Below, piece by piece: positions 23,854-33,226 of a stretch of 64,000 bases of DNA. The notes beneath the pieces are model-generated. The model made no database searches. It saw only the letters and a list, made by a program, of their open reading frames with translations, and had not been told where the DNA came from. Positions within the stretch are counted from its first letter, which is position 1, and the number at the start of each line of letters is the position of its first letter. Position numbers and translations under genes: made by a program. The stretch covers positions 682,001-746,000 of the forward strand of contig NZ_CP130886.1 in NCBI RefSeq assembly GCF_030622045.1, read 5' to 3'. The DNA comes from Planctellipticum variicoloris (lineage in GTDB: Bacteria > Planctomycetota > Planctomycetia > Planctomycetales > Planctomycetaceae).

Positions 23854-26586
23854 CTATCGAGCCGTCACAAAGTCGTTGTGGTTCATCAGAACATGCACGA
23901 GCTGACCGCGCAGCCGTTGCAGCTTGGATGGGTCTGCAGCCGACTGCAGAAATCCCCGGCTCGTGGCCAGTTCTTCGGAGGTCGGTTCCCGCCCGAGGAC
24001 GGAGACGAATGCGCGACGGACGAATTCCGTCGGATCTTCGCCGGTCCGGCTGGCAATGTCCGCCGCGAGGGTCTTGGCCTGCGTCAGCGACAGCTCGCTG
24101 TTGACCAGCGCCAGCGCCTGCTGCGGGACGATGCTCGTGTTGCGGCGGTAGCATTCGCCGGGGCTGGCCGAGTCGAAGATCGACAGGAACTCCATCGACT
24201 TCTCCGGGGCGTGGCGGTAGTAAAGACTCCGGCGGTTCGTGGTCAGCCCTTTGTCCGCGGCGAGTTCTTCGCCTCCCATGCGACGATCGAGCTGACCGGC
24301 CGTCGCCAGGACGTTGTCGCGAATGACTTCCGCTTCGAGCCGTTGCGGCGTCATCCGCCAGTACCAGCGATTGTCCGGGTCGCGTTCGAGATTCGCAGAC
24401 GGAGCGCCTGCGAGGGACGAATGCCGCTGGTAAGCATCGCTCGTGACGAGCTGGCGGTGCAGCCACTTCATGCTCCAGCCATGCCGCTGGAATTCCACCG
24501 CCAGCCAGTCGAGCAGTTCCGGATGGGTCGGATTCTGCCCGTTGTGGCCGAAGTCAAAGACCGAGCCGACCAGCGGCTCGCCGAAGTGACGCAGCCAGAT
24601 GTGATTGACGGCGACGCGGGCGGTGAGGGGATTCGCCGGGTCGGTGATCCAGCGGGCGAGCGCCAGTCGACGGCCGGAACTGGTCGGCGGGTAGGACTCG
24701 GCGAGCGGGGTGTACTTGTCGTCGGCCTTGTGAGCGGCCTGCTGGGCCTCCCCGAGCTTCTTGCGGGCGGCATCGAGCGCCGCGACCGCCTGTTTGTAGG
24801 CCTTTTCCTTCTCGGCCTGCTTCTCCCTGGCGTTGCGCCAGGCGAGTTCCTGGATCAGTGCGGCCTGCTCGCTCTTCGCAACATCCGCTTCGGCCTGCCG
24901 CAGTCCCGCCTGGCGTTCGGCCGTTGCGGCGGCCGTTGCCAGTTCCTCCAGCGGCCTGGCCCGAGCAGGCGCGAACCGTGCCAGATCGGCGTCCCGCCGG
25001 GCGACGAGTGCGGCCAGTTGGGCTTCCGCGGCGGTCACCGCCTTCGCTGCGGCGGCCTGTTGCAGCTTCGCGGTTTCCCAGGCTTCGACAGCGGCCCGTC
25101 CCGCAGGGGCGGAGCCGCCGGGGGCTGAGGCGTCCGCGGGCAGATTCACAAACGGCAGGGCCGCTGCAGTTGCGGACTGAAGCTGCTGCTCGGCCGGGGC
25201 AATCTGCTGCCGGGCCTGTGCCAGCGCCGTTTCGGCGGAAGTCTGCGCTTCTCGCTGTATAAAGTCCTTCAAGCCCGGGAACCAGGCTTCGTTTGGGAGC
25301 GTGACCGGTTCGACGGCCAGCGGACGCCCCAGCAGAAATTCGGGGACCGCGGGAGACAGCGGCTTCTCTTTCACCGGGTACTTGTCGTTGCCGCGGACAT
25401 AGAGATACGTGGGAGTCGTCAGGTCGGCATCGTAGACCCGCGTCAGGCCCCCGAGCGTGACGTTTGGCTGTCCCGGCAGACGATCGGTCCGCACTTTGTA
25501 CGGCTCGAAGATTGCCCGGAATTCGTAATAGGCCTGCTGCGGGATCGGATCGTACATGTGGAAATGGCACTTGGCGCAGTTCAGCGTCAGCCCCAGAAAT
25601 GCCTTGCCGGTATGTTCCACGGCGCTGTCCAGCCAGACGTCGCGGTTGAAGACGTAGTAGTTTCGCGCCAGGAAACCGGTCGCCCGCAGCGAGTCTTCGT
25701 TCAGCGGGTCGAGCTCATCGGCGGCCAGCATCTCCTGGATCATGCGGTCGTACGGTTTGTCGTCGTTGAGGGACTCGACGATCCAGTCCCGCCAGCGCCA
25801 GATGTGCCGGGCGCTGTTGCGCAGCTCGGCCTGGTAGCCGTACCAGTCGCTGTAGCGCCAGACATCCATCCAGTGCCGGCCCCAGCGCTCGCCGTACTCT
25901 GGACTGTCCAGAAGTCGATCGACGACTCGTTCGAGGGCGTCGGGGCTCTCGTCTGAGAGAAATGCGGCGACGTCGTCCGGACTCGGCGGCAATCCGACCA
26001 GATCCAGATGAACCCGTCGCAGCAGCACGGCCTTCGGGGCCGGTCCGACGGGCTGGAGCCCATGTTCCGCGAGCTTCGCACCCAGGTACGCGTCGATCGA
26101 GTTTCCATCACGGCTGGCGGGAGGAGTCTGCGGTCGCGGCGGCTGGAACGACCAGTGCTGACGCGGATCGGGGGGGGCTTCTTCGTCTGCGGCGACGGCT
26201 CCTGCGGCGACCCAGCGTTTGAGAATCTCGATTTCTTCTGTCGGCAGGGGTTCGGCTTCCGCCGGCATCCGTGAAACGTCCCCCAGGCCGAGGACTGCGG
26301 CGATCAGCAGACTGCCGTCGACCATTCCGGGGTTCACGCCCGGCCCCGTGTCGCCACCTTTGCGCAGGAACTGCACGGCATCCAGCCGCAGCCCCCCCTC
26401 CTGGCGGAGGGCTCCATGACAGGCGACGCAGCGCCGCTGCAGCAGGGGTTTGACGTCCTTCAGATAGTCGATTGTCGGTTCGTCCGCCGCCAGTCGAGGA
26501 GCCGAGAACCCGACAGCGACCGCGACGAGGAGCCACGGCATGGCGATTCGGCGACTGAAATTCTGGCTGGGGCGACGATGGCGCAT
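23854..26586 (-). CDS. PSCyt1-PSCyt2-PSD1 (DUF1549/DUF1553) secreted cytochrome-domain protein
   Basis: A 910-residue exported protein. Signal segment AMPWLLVAVAVGFSAPRLAA (15-34), then a cytochrome-c-like PSCyt1 domain with heme motif CVACH at 53-57 and RMPAEAEPL as likely distal ligand region, PSCyt2/DUF1549 at about 160-370 with a second CxxCH (CAKCH, 337-341), a Gln/Ala-rich coiled coil at about 465-640, and PSD1/DUF1553 to the end (ITDPANPLTARVAVNHIWLRHFG, MTPQRLEAEVIRDNVLATAG, QALALVNSEL). ATG 26586 is chosen because the signal peptide follows; an earlier in-frame codon at 26670 adds nothing. It is the first gene of a unit with the DUF1501 gene. The long coiled-coil insert is larger than in many relatives. 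Confidence 0.92.
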   Translation of the reverse strand: MRHRRPSQNFSRRIAMPWLLVAVAVGFSAPRLAADEPTIDYLKDVKPLLQRRCVACHGALRQEGGLRLDAVQFLRKGGDTGPGVNPGMVDGSLLIAAVLGLGDVSRMPAEAEPLPTEEIEILKRWVAAGAVAADEEAPPDPRQHWSFQPPRPQTPPASRDGNSIDAYLGAKLAEHGLQPVGPAPKAVLLRRVHLDLVGLPPSPDDVAAFLSDESPDALERVVDRLLDSPEYGERWGRHWMDVWRYSDWYGYQAELRNSARHIWRWRDWIVESLNDDKPYDRMIQEMLAADELDPLNEDSLRATGFLARNYYVFNRDVWLDSAVEHTGKAFLGLTLNCAKCHFHMYDPIPQQAYYEFRAIFEPYKVRTDRLPGQPNVTLGGLTRVYDADLTTPTYLYVRGNDKYPVKEKPLSPAVPEFLLGRPLAVEPVTLPNEAWFPGLKDFIQREAQTSAETALAQARQQIAPAEQQLQSATAAALPFVNLPADASAPGGSAPAGRAAVEAWETAKLQQAAAAKAVTAAEAQLAALVARRDADLARFAPARARPLEELATAAATAERQAGLRQAEADVAKSEQAALIQELAWRNAREKQAEKEKAYKQAVAALDAARKKLGEAQQAAHKADDKYTPLAESYPPTSSGRRLALARWITDPANPLTARVAVNHIWLRHFGEPLVGSVFDFGHNGQNPTHPELLDWLAVEFQRHGWSMKWLHRQLVTSDAYQRHSSLAGAPSANLERDPDNRWYWRMTPQRLEAEVIRDNVLATAGQLDRRMGGEELAADKGLTTNRRSLYYRHAPEKSMEFLSIFDSASPGECYRRNTSIVPQQALALVNSELSLTQAKTLAADIASRTGEDPTEFVRRAFVSVLGREPTSEELATSRGFLQSAADPSKLQRLRGQLVHVLMNHNDFVTAR

Positions 26587-26937
26587 GGGGCGGGGCTCCG
26601 GGGCTGGCCGGTTCAGGGTGGGACGGGCAGGGAAGCTGAGATTACCGCGCACCGCGACGGTTGTCATCAACCGTTGTCGATCTGTCGGCGTCCGAGCGGA
26701 TGTCGGCGCGGCAGAACCTGCCGGACTCCGCGCGGAACGCCTCTGGAATTGTCAAAGCTGCAGTTCCCGCCGGTCGTTCCCTCTGGACTCGGAATTTTCC
26801 GGCAAATATGGTCTCGCACTCCCTTTCTCACTGAAGTCGAAAACTCCAACAGCAATGCCGTCCGCAAACTGTCGGAATTTCCAACAGATTGCGGCGAAGC
26901 CCGGAATTCTCCGGACATATGAGGAGCCTGCGGAGCC
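26587..26937. promoter_or_regulatory. Divergent intergenic region with direct repeats
   Basis: 351 bases between divergent genes. Two similar blocks in the same direction, CGGAATTTTCCGG at 26790-26802 with AAATATGG following, and CGGAATTCTCCGG at 26902-26914 with ACATATGAG following, lie 112 bases apart and each has an internal palindrome. A perfect hairpin ACGGTTG/CAACCGT lies at 26657-26674. These may be regulator sites or repeat elements. Confidence 0.45.
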
Positions 26938-28275
26938 ATGCAGAGCCAGTTCCGTTTCACACTTACCCGCTCGTCGTGGCGCTCGATCGGCCGGCTGGCG
27001 GTCCTCGCCCTGCTGGCCCTCACGGGCTGCCGGCATTCCTCCGGCTGGGTGATGAACAACTCCGGCGCGGGATACTACGCCAAGGGGAATTACGCCATGG
27101 CCCGGCACGAGTTCGCCCGGGCGATTCAGGCAAATCCCCACAATCCCGACTATCGCCACAATCTGGCGATGGCGATGCGACTGCAGGGCGAGTCGGCGGA
27201 GGCCGAGGAAGTTCTGCGCCACAACCTGACGATCGACCCGATGCACCAGCAGACATATCACTCGCTGGCGGTATTGCTGACCGAGTCGGGACGCCAGCCG
27301 GAGGCCGTCGATCTGCTGCAGTCGTGGGTCGACACGCAGCCGTACCTGCCTGAGGCGCATATTGAAATGGCCTGGATGGATCGTCAGCTCGGCAATCCCG
27401 CCGGGGCTGAGGAGCACCTGCAGCAGGCTCTGCAGATCCGCCGGAATCACCCGATCGCTCTTGCGCACATGGGTCAGCTCCGCCAGGATCAGGGGCAGGA
27501 CCAGCAGGCGATCGCCTACTACGAAGAATCACTGAAGGTGAATCGTCGGCAGCCCCAGGTGGAATCTCGCCTGACGTCGCTGGCCGGCGACCCCCGTCAA
27601 CGACACATGGCAAGTCGTCGACGCTCACAGGAAGCCTTCCCCGGCAGTCCCCTGGCCCACGATCCGCAACTGGCGATGTCGCTCGAAACGCCGCATGCCA
27701 ATCCGAGGCCGCGCGACATCCGCCGTCACCGGAACTCCGACGCGGTGCAGACCGCCTATGCGCTGCCGACCTATGGATCTCCGTACGCCGAGACGACGAT
27801 GGCCGGCCATCTCCCGGTGACCACCGCGTACGCTCCCGGCGGTATGATTACCATGGATCCCGGCGCGATGGCCATGCAGGGGCAGATCGTCAACGGCCAA
27901 ATGATCTCCGGCCCGGTGATGACCAGCGGACCCGTCCCGCAAGGCCAATACCCGATGACAACCACGGTCGCTCCTACCCCGGACCCGGTGGCCGGGGCTG
28001 CCGCGGGGCCGCAGGTGGTGCTGCAGCCGCCCCAGTTCGTCTCGCAACCGCAGCCGTCAGTCAGTCAGCAGTCGACACCCTGGACGCCGACGGCTCCGTC
28101 GCCGGTTGCGATTCCAGCGCCGACATTGTCGTTCGCTCCGGAAGAGGCGGCCTATGCGCCGCCGGGCATGGCAGTTCCGCCGGCGAGTGGTCCATCACTG
28201 GGCGCCAACCCCGATCCGGCTCACACGGAGATGGAGCTGGACACGGTGGAACTGCCCGAGATCAATCCTTTCTGA
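26938..28275 (+). CDS. TPR-repeat lipoprotein
   Basis: A 445-residue lipoprotein. Signal peptide with lipobox LALTGC (Cys31), then about five tetratricopeptide repeats at 40-220 (NSGAGYYAKGNYAMARHEFARAIQANP, YRHNLAMAMRLQGESAEAEEVLRHNLTIDP, and so on), followed by a low-complexity tail of about 220 residues rich in Pro, Gln, Ala, Met and Thr. The TPR part would hold protein partners at the outer side of the membrane; the tail is probably disordered. Start ATG 26938 has CGGAG directly upstream and AGGAG at 12. The gene has a private terminator (28307-28333). Its partners are unknown. Confidence 0.85.
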   Translation: MQSQFRFTLTRSSWRSIGRLAVLALLALTGCRHSSGWVMNNSGAGYYAKGNYAMARHEFARAIQANPHNPDYRHNLAMAMRLQGESAEAEEVLRHNLTIDPMHQQTYHSLAVLLTESGRQPEAVDLLQSWVDTQPYLPEAHIEMAWMDRQLGNPAGAEEHLQQALQIRRNHPIALAHMGQLRQDQGQDQQAIAYYEESLKVNRRQPQVESRLTSLAGDPRQRHMASRRRSQEAFPGSPLAHDPQLAMSLETPHANPRPRDIRRHRNSDAVQTAYALPTYGSPYAETTMAGHLPVTTAYAPGGMITMDPGAMAMQGQIVNGQMISGPVMTSGPVPQGQYPMTTTVAPTPDPVAGAAAGPQVVLQPPQFVSQPQPSVSQQSTPWTPTAPSPVAIPAPTLSFAPEEAAYAPPGMAVPPASGPSLGANPDPAHTEMELDTVELPEINPF

Positions 28276-28306
28276 GGCGGCGGGACGCCGTCAACTCTGC
28301 TCCTGT

Positions 28307-28333
28307 ACGGCCCGTGGTCACCCCACGGGCCGT
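28307..28333 (+). terminator. Hairpin terminator after the TPR lipoprotein
   Basis: Perfect 11-bp stem ACGGCCCGTGG (28307-28317) and CCACGGGCCGT (28323-28333), loop TCACC, followed by TCCATT. Confidence 0.75.
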
Positions 28334-28468
28334 TCCATTGATGGGGCGTCCAACTGGCAGGCGGAGTATTTTTCGGATTGGATTGGTGCTGCATTCGGTA
28401 CTGTCGTCCGCCACAATCGTGTTGGCACATTGTCCTGCCCGTGGCAGTTGCCGAATCAGGAGTTGTCC

Positions 28469-29623
28469 ATGTCGCTGCTCAGTCGCCCGATCGTGTTCGT
28501 GCTCGTCGCAGGCCTGTGTCCAACATTCGTTCACGCCGCCGACGAGCCAACTTTTAGTCGCACGGTTCAGGTGCGCGCCGCCTCGCAGTTGAAACCGGCC
28601 GTGGCAAATGCCCGTCCGGGCGATGACATCGTCATCGCCAAAGGGGTCTATCCCGGGCCGATGTATTTCACCGTCGTCGGGACGAAGGAACAGCCGATTC
28701 GCATCCGGGGGGCCAGCGCCGCCACGGCTCCGGTGATTCGGGGCGGCCAGGTTGGCCTGCAGCTTTCCTCATCGCACTACGTGACGCTGCAGGATCTGAT
28801 TCTGGAAGGGGGAACGCAGAACGGGTTGAGTCTTGACGATGGCGGCAAGCTGGATCGGCCCGCGACGGAAATTGATCTGATCCGCGTCGTCGTTCGCAAG
28901 GTGGGGGCCGGGGGAAACGAGGACGGAATCAAGCTCTCCGGGCTGCAGCACTTCCGCGTGACGGACTGCAAGCTGGAGGGCTGGGGGGGCGGCGGACAGG
29001 GGATCGACATGGTCGGATGCCGGAACGGCGAGATCACCGGCTGTACGTTCGACGGACTGGGGACTTCGCAACTTGGCCTGCAGGCCAAGGGAGGCAGCCG
29101 CGACATTCTGGTTGAGCGGTGCCGTTTCCGCGACATCCGCGAACGGGGCCTGCAGATCGGCGGCTCCACCGGCAACCAGTTCTTTCGTCCCAGTTTGCAG
29201 GCGTTCGAGGCGAAAGATGTGACGGTCCGCGACTGTTACTTCTGCCGTTGCGGGGCGGGCATTGCGTTCGTCAACATCGACGGCGCGGTCGTCGAACGCA
29301 ACATCGTGTATCAGCCGCGCATGTGGGCCTTCCGGATCCTTCAGGAGCGCACCGGGCCGGAGTTCACTCCCTGCCGGAATGGCAAGATCTTCGACAACGT
29401 GATCGTGTGGAACACGAAGGAGTGGCGGACGGCCATCAACGTCGGCGGCGGCACTGCGGCCCAGACGTTTCAGTTCGCCCGCAATACCTGGTACTGCGAA
29501 GATCAGCCGGCTCGCAGCCGGCCGGACAGCCTGCCGGTCGCCGAGCAGGATGGAGTCTACGGCAAAGACCCTCACGTCACCGCGACGAAGGACTGCGAGC
29601 TGAAGCTTGGGGACGGCCAGTAG
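28469..29623 (+). CDS. Secreted right-handed parallel beta-helix protein
   Basis: A 384-residue exported protein: signal peptide MSLLSRPIVFVLVAGLCPTFVHA, then repeated beta-helix coils (pectate-lyase/PbH1 type) seen as regular short strands such as VTLQDLILEGG, FRVTDCKLEGW, GEITGCTFDGL, ILVERCRFRDI, VTVRDCYFCRC and AVVERNIVYQP. These folds usually bind or cut acidic polysaccharides; the single-coil sequence does not identify a catalytic set. ATG 28469 follows CAGGAG at 6-7 bases. Its stop lies 6 bases from the end of the convergent kinase gene, so transcripts may overlap. Function: probable polysaccharide lyase, esterase or binding protein, unproven. Confidence 0.82.
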   Translation: MSLLSRPIVFVLVAGLCPTFVHAADEPTFSRTVQVRAASQLKPAVANARPGDDIVIAKGVYPGPMYFTVVGTKEQPIRIRGASAATAPVIRGGQVGLQLSSSHYVTLQDLILEGGTQNGLSLDDGGKLDRPATEIDLIRVVVRKVGAGGNEDGIKLSGLQHFRVTDCKLEGWGGGGQGIDMVGCRNGEITGCTFDGLGTSQLGLQAKGGSRDILVERCRFRDIRERGLQIGGSTGNQFFRPSLQAFEAKDVTVRDCYFCRCGAGIAFVNIDGAVVERNIVYQPRMWAFRILQERTGPEFTPCRNGKIFDNVIVWNTKEWRTAINVGGGTAAQTFQFARNTWYCEDQPARSRPDSLPVAEQDGVYGKDPHVTATKDCELKLGDGQ

Positions 29624-29629
29624 CGGCTG

Positions 29630-31804
29630 CTACCTCCCCGCGACGATCGTCGCGCCCGCGTCCCAGCCAGTCGAAACGAGGCCCTGAGCCGACGACCGGT
29701 TTTTGAGGTCCTGCCACCAGTGGAGGGCGTCGGCCCGCACCCAGAGTCCGCCGCAGGAGGCTTGCAGCAGTTCGTCGAGCTCCTGAGCCGTCTGTGGCCG
29801 GTCGCCGGGCTGCTTGGCGAGACAACGAAGCAGCACGCGTTCGAGCTCCGGATTGACTGGCCGGCCGCACTGCTCGGACGGTGGGACAGGCGGGGTTTCC
29901 GCATGCTGGCGGACGATTTCGAGGACATTCGCCCCCTCGAAGACGGGCCGGCCGGTCAGCAGAAAGTAGCCCACCGCTCCGATGGCGTAGATGTCGCTGC
30001 GGGCGTCGACGTCCTCGGGAGTTCTGATCGCTTCGGGAGACAGATACAGGGGCGTTCCCGTCATGCCGCCGGCTGAGGTGAGATTGGACTGCTGCTGGGC
30101 ATCGAGTGCCTTGACGAGGCCGAAGTCGAGGACTTTGACGAAGTCCGGCACGCCGCCGCGCAGGGAGAGCATGATGTTCGCGGGTTTAATGTCGCGGTGA
30201 ATCAGCCCGATGCCGTGCGCTTCGGCGAGCGAGCCGCAGATCTGCCGGAGAATGTGGGCCGTCCGCCCGTCCGACTGCGGGCCGTACTGTTTGATCAGAT
30301 CTTCGAGGTTCAGTCCGTCGAGATACTCCATGGCATAGTAGAAGATTCCTTCGGGCGTCCGGCCGTAGTCGTAGACCGCGATTGTGTTGGGATGGACGAG
30401 CTGACTGGTGAGCTTGACCTCCCGTTCGAAGCGGGCGACGGTCTGGTCGTTCGTCTTTTCGGGATGCAGGAATTTGATGGCGGTTGGCCGGAGCAGCAGA
30501 GCGTGATGACCGTGGTAGACCACGCCCATGCCTCCTTCGCCGAGTTTTTCGTCGAGCGTGTACTGACCGAGCTGCTTGGCGTCGAGGGCCGCCCGGCGGG
30601 CCTCGCGGTTCAATCGCGCGTTGACGATTGAGAATCCGAAGATGGCGGCGGAAGCGGCCCCCAGCATCGCGAACATGCTCCAGAACGTGGTGCGGATAAT
30701 GCGCATCGCGCGAAACGCATCGTCGGCGTCGATTTCGGTGCCGACTCCGAATTCGTAATCATCCAGCCATGTCCAGGCGCCCACAGACTGCACGCCGCGG
30801 TAGTCGCGATAACCGACGGTATTGTTCCCGCTGGCGCCTTCGATGGCGCCGGCCGCCAGGGCCGTCAGCGGTTGTTCGGACCGGGGAGTCTTTGTGCGTT
30901 CGCCGGCGACAAGGTCGACGCCCGGATTGCGCAAGGACACGTTCAGGACCGAGTCGGCGTCTTCTGTCAGCAGACCGATTTCACGGAGCTGCTCGTCAAA
31001 GCGACTCTCCGACAGCAACAGGCCGTTGCGGTCGAACGCGTAGGTTTCGCCGGTGGTCCCGGCCCGCGCCACCTGCAGGATCTGGCTGAATTCGTCGTCG
31101 GGGCGCAGTCTCAGTCCGAGGGCAGCGATGACCGTGCCGTCGTCGGCTTTGACGGGTGCAAAGGCAAACATCGTGGGAACGCCGGCCCGCATCTGCCCGT
31201 GGCGATCGGGCAGGATGATGCGACTTTTCATCGGGCGCGAGACTCCCGTCTTTCCCGCCAGGACGCTTTCGACCGTGGCCTTCGACTCCTCGTCCGTCGT
31301 GGTCAATCCGACGGCGTCGTCGCGTTCGCAGGCAATGACCTTGCGTTCCCGATTCAGGACAATGAAGCCGTTCATCCCGTGCCCTTCCAGCACGGGTTCC
31401 AGTTCCGCCCGCAACCGCGGCAGCTCTGCGGACGCCGTCAAAACGTTCTTCGAAGACTCGGGTTGCTCGGCGAGACTGATGAGCGCCCGGACCTGCTCAC
31501 GCAATTGCACATCGCGTGCAACGCCAGCGGCAACCTGCTCCTGCGACTTCAACCAGACGCGCAGCGCCGTGACGTCGGTTTCAAGAATCGCCTGGAGATC
31601 GGCGCGCAGATCTTCCTGCAGCGTCTTCTCAACGGCATTCCGCATGACCAGCCCGATGGCGCCCAGCAGGACGCCGGCGATGATCGGCCAGATCCAGAGC
31701 TGTTTGAGCAAGAGCACATTGGTCCGCGCCAGCGTCCGGACGACGCTTCGGGCGGAGGACGTTCGGGAAACGCGGGATGTCCCAGGAGCAGGCTGAGAGT
31801 TCAT
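29630..31804 (-). CDS. Membrane Ser/Thr protein kinase with extracellular Cache-type sensor
   Basis: A 724-residue protein: Ser/Arg-rich cytoplasmic N-terminus, first membrane helix at about 37-54 (WIWPIIAGVLLGAIGLVM), a 310-residue outer sensor with two Cache-like lobes (FIVLNRERKVIACE, TYAFDRNGLLLSESRF, GAWTWLDDYEFGVGTEID), second helix at about 374-394, then the kinase domain. Catalytic features are intact: glycine loop GEGGMGVVY (422-430), Lys444 in AIKF, HRDIKPAN at 536-543, DFG at 560-562 and SPE motif near 590. The sensor arrangement copies that of chemoreceptors and histidine kinases, here joined to a Hanks-type kinase. ATG 31804 is chosen over TTG 31807. Ligand and targets unknown; no substrate gene is adjacent. 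Confidence 0.9.
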   Translation of the reverse strand: MNSQPAPGTSRVSRTSSARSVVRTLARTNVLLLKQLWIWPIIAGVLLGAIGLVMRNAVEKTLQEDLRADLQAILETDVTALRVWLKSQEQVAAGVARDVQLREQVRALISLAEQPESSKNVLTASAELPRLRAELEPVLEGHGMNGFIVLNRERKVIACERDDAVGLTTTDEESKATVESVLAGKTGVSRPMKSRIILPDRHGQMRAGVPTMFAFAPVKADDGTVIAALGLRLRPDDEFSQILQVARAGTTGETYAFDRNGLLLSESRFDEQLREIGLLTEDADSVLNVSLRNPGVDLVAGERTKTPRSEQPLTALAAGAIEGASGNNTVGYRDYRGVQSVGAWTWLDDYEFGVGTEIDADDAFRAMRIIRTTFWSMFAMLGAASAAIFGFSIVNARLNREARRAALDAKQLGQYTLDEKLGEGGMGVVYHGHHALLLRPTAIKFLHPEKTNDQTVARFEREVKLTSQLVHPNTIAVYDYGRTPEGIFYYAMEYLDGLNLEDLIKQYGPQSDGRTAHILRQICGSLAEAHGIGLIHRDIKPANIMLSLRGGVPDFVKVLDFGLVKALDAQQQSNLTSAGGMTGTPLYLSPEAIRTPEDVDARSDIYAIGAVGYFLLTGRPVFEGANVLEIVRQHAETPPVPPSEQCGRPVNPELERVLLRCLAKQPGDRPQTAQELDELLQASCGGLWVRADALHWWQDLKNRSSAQGLVSTGWDAGATIVAGR

Positions 31805-31924
31805 CAAAGATCCGTTGCGGGAGCGGGCTGAACCGGCTCAGGTCGGGCGGAACTTGCAATCAGTGTTGTCCGCCTGAGGTATCGTGGCAGGCCGAACGCG
31901 GTTTTGCCAGCAGCACCCCGTCGG

Positions 31925-32863
31925 TCAGCGGGCGCCTTGTTCCGAAGTCGATGCGGGGAGATGCTGGTCGAACCAGTCGGCGAAACGAGGCAGGTCCAGG
32001 ATCATTGTCGGCCAGCCATGCTTTTTTCCGGGACGGACTTCGAGCCGGACCGTCCGACCGATCGCCGCGGCTTTCGCGGCGAATCGCTCCGACTGGTCGA
32101 GAGGCACGAGCGTGTCGGCGTCGCCGTGGACGATCAGAATCGGGGGCAGCGCCAGCGTGATGTGATCGATGGGGGAGAGGTCGCGGCCGAGAACTTTCCA
32201 TTCGTCGACAGTTTCGGCACGCGGTCCGAAGCCTTTCTTGAAGCTCTTCGGAGGACCGCCGTCGCCGGGATTCTCTGTGGACGCGCCGAGATTCAGCAGA
32301 TCGGTCACCGGGTAAAAACAGGCGACGCATTGCACGGCGCTCGACTCGCGATCAATGGGATCGGGGGCGTCCACCGGTCCGGGGCCGCCGCGGGTGGCGA
32401 GCATCAGCGACAGGTGGCCGCCCGAGCTTCCTCCTACGACGCCGATACGGTTTTCGTCGATTCCGTACTTGGCCCGGTTGTGTCGGATGAATCGAATGGC
32501 CCGGTGCATATCCTCGACGATGTCGCCGATGAGACACTTCGGCTGCGAAATGTGCTGGGCCGCGAAAATCGTATAGCCCCGCCGGAGAAACGGTGCAAAC
32601 AGGAACGGCTGCACCCCTTCCGGGCCGGATTTCCAGCCGCCGCTGACCATCAGGACGACTGCGGCCCCATTCGGATGCGGCGGCTGGAAGACATCCATCA
32701 GTAACTCGGCATCGCCCCGGTGTCCGTAGACGATATTGGCCGTCCGCTCGGAGGGCGCCAGGAACCACCACCAGTAGATGCCCCCGACCGCAATCGCGAG
32801 GGTCGTGAGCGAGATCCCGCCCCAGAGCAGCAGTCGTTTCAGCCAGATCATCGTGTTACCCAT
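31925..32863 (-). CDS. Membrane-anchored alpha/beta hydrolase (esterase)
   Basis: A 312-residue protein with an N-terminal membrane anchor (residues 6-34, LKRLLLWGGISLTTLAIAVGGIYWWW) and an alpha/beta hydrolase domain of the BD-FAE/carboxylesterase type. Catalytic triad: Ser147 in VVGGSSGGH, Asp in ILIVHGDADTLVP and His in RPGKKHGWP, with the oxyanion region VLMVSGGWKSG in place of the common HGGG. Probably acts at the periplasmic side of the membrane on ester or acyl groups. Single gene, 120 bases before the kinase gene on the same strand, divergent from the MoxR operon. Substrate unknown. Confidence 0.85.
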   Translation of the reverse strand: MGNTMIWLKRLLLWGGISLTTLAIAVGGIYWWWFLAPSERTANIVYGHRGDAELLMDVFQPPHPNGAAVVLMVSGGWKSGPEGVQPFLFAPFLRRGYTIFAAQHISQPKCLIGDIVEDMHRAIRFIRHNRAKYGIDENRIGVVGGSSGGHLSLMLATRGGPGPVDAPDPIDRESSAVQCVACFYPVTDLLNLGASTENPGDGGPPKSFKKGFGPRAETVDEWKVLGRDLSPIDHITLALPPILIVHGDADTLVPLDQSERFAAKAAAIGRTVRLEVRPGKKHGWPTMILDLPRFADWFDQHLPASTSEQGAR

Positions 32864-33226
32864 GCCGGTAGCGTGTCACGCAGACAATCGCCGGGATTCG
32901 TCCGCCTCCAACCGCTGTCACCGCGGACTTTCGTTGACGAGTTCTGCAGCCCGTTTATATCGCGGTTTAGAGAGCACCGGCTACGAACCTCGAAGACGCT
33001 GTCGAATCGCCCGGCGGAATTCCGTCCAGCGTTTCCGCCCGCAGCGGCGTACATCGGGCATCGACACTCCCGTCGAACGGATCGCTGCTGCGCCGAATTC
33101 AGGCGCATTCCCAGTCCCTTGCAGCGCTCGGTCAAGATCGCAACTCGTTACCAGTCAATCGATTACCCCAGGACGCAGGGTGGCTGAGCCGAGGGTTCGG
33201 CCGTGCCACCGCCGAGGACGCTTCGC
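32864..33226. promoter_or_regulatory. Divergent intergenic region with a hairpin
   Basis: 363 bases upstream of the MoxR operon and the hydrolase gene. At 33179-33210 there is a hairpin GGTGGC/GCCACC with an inner GCCGAGGGTTCGGC stem, ending 17 bases before the MoxR start; it could affect translation of the first operon gene. I see no clear -35/-10. Confidence 0.4.
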
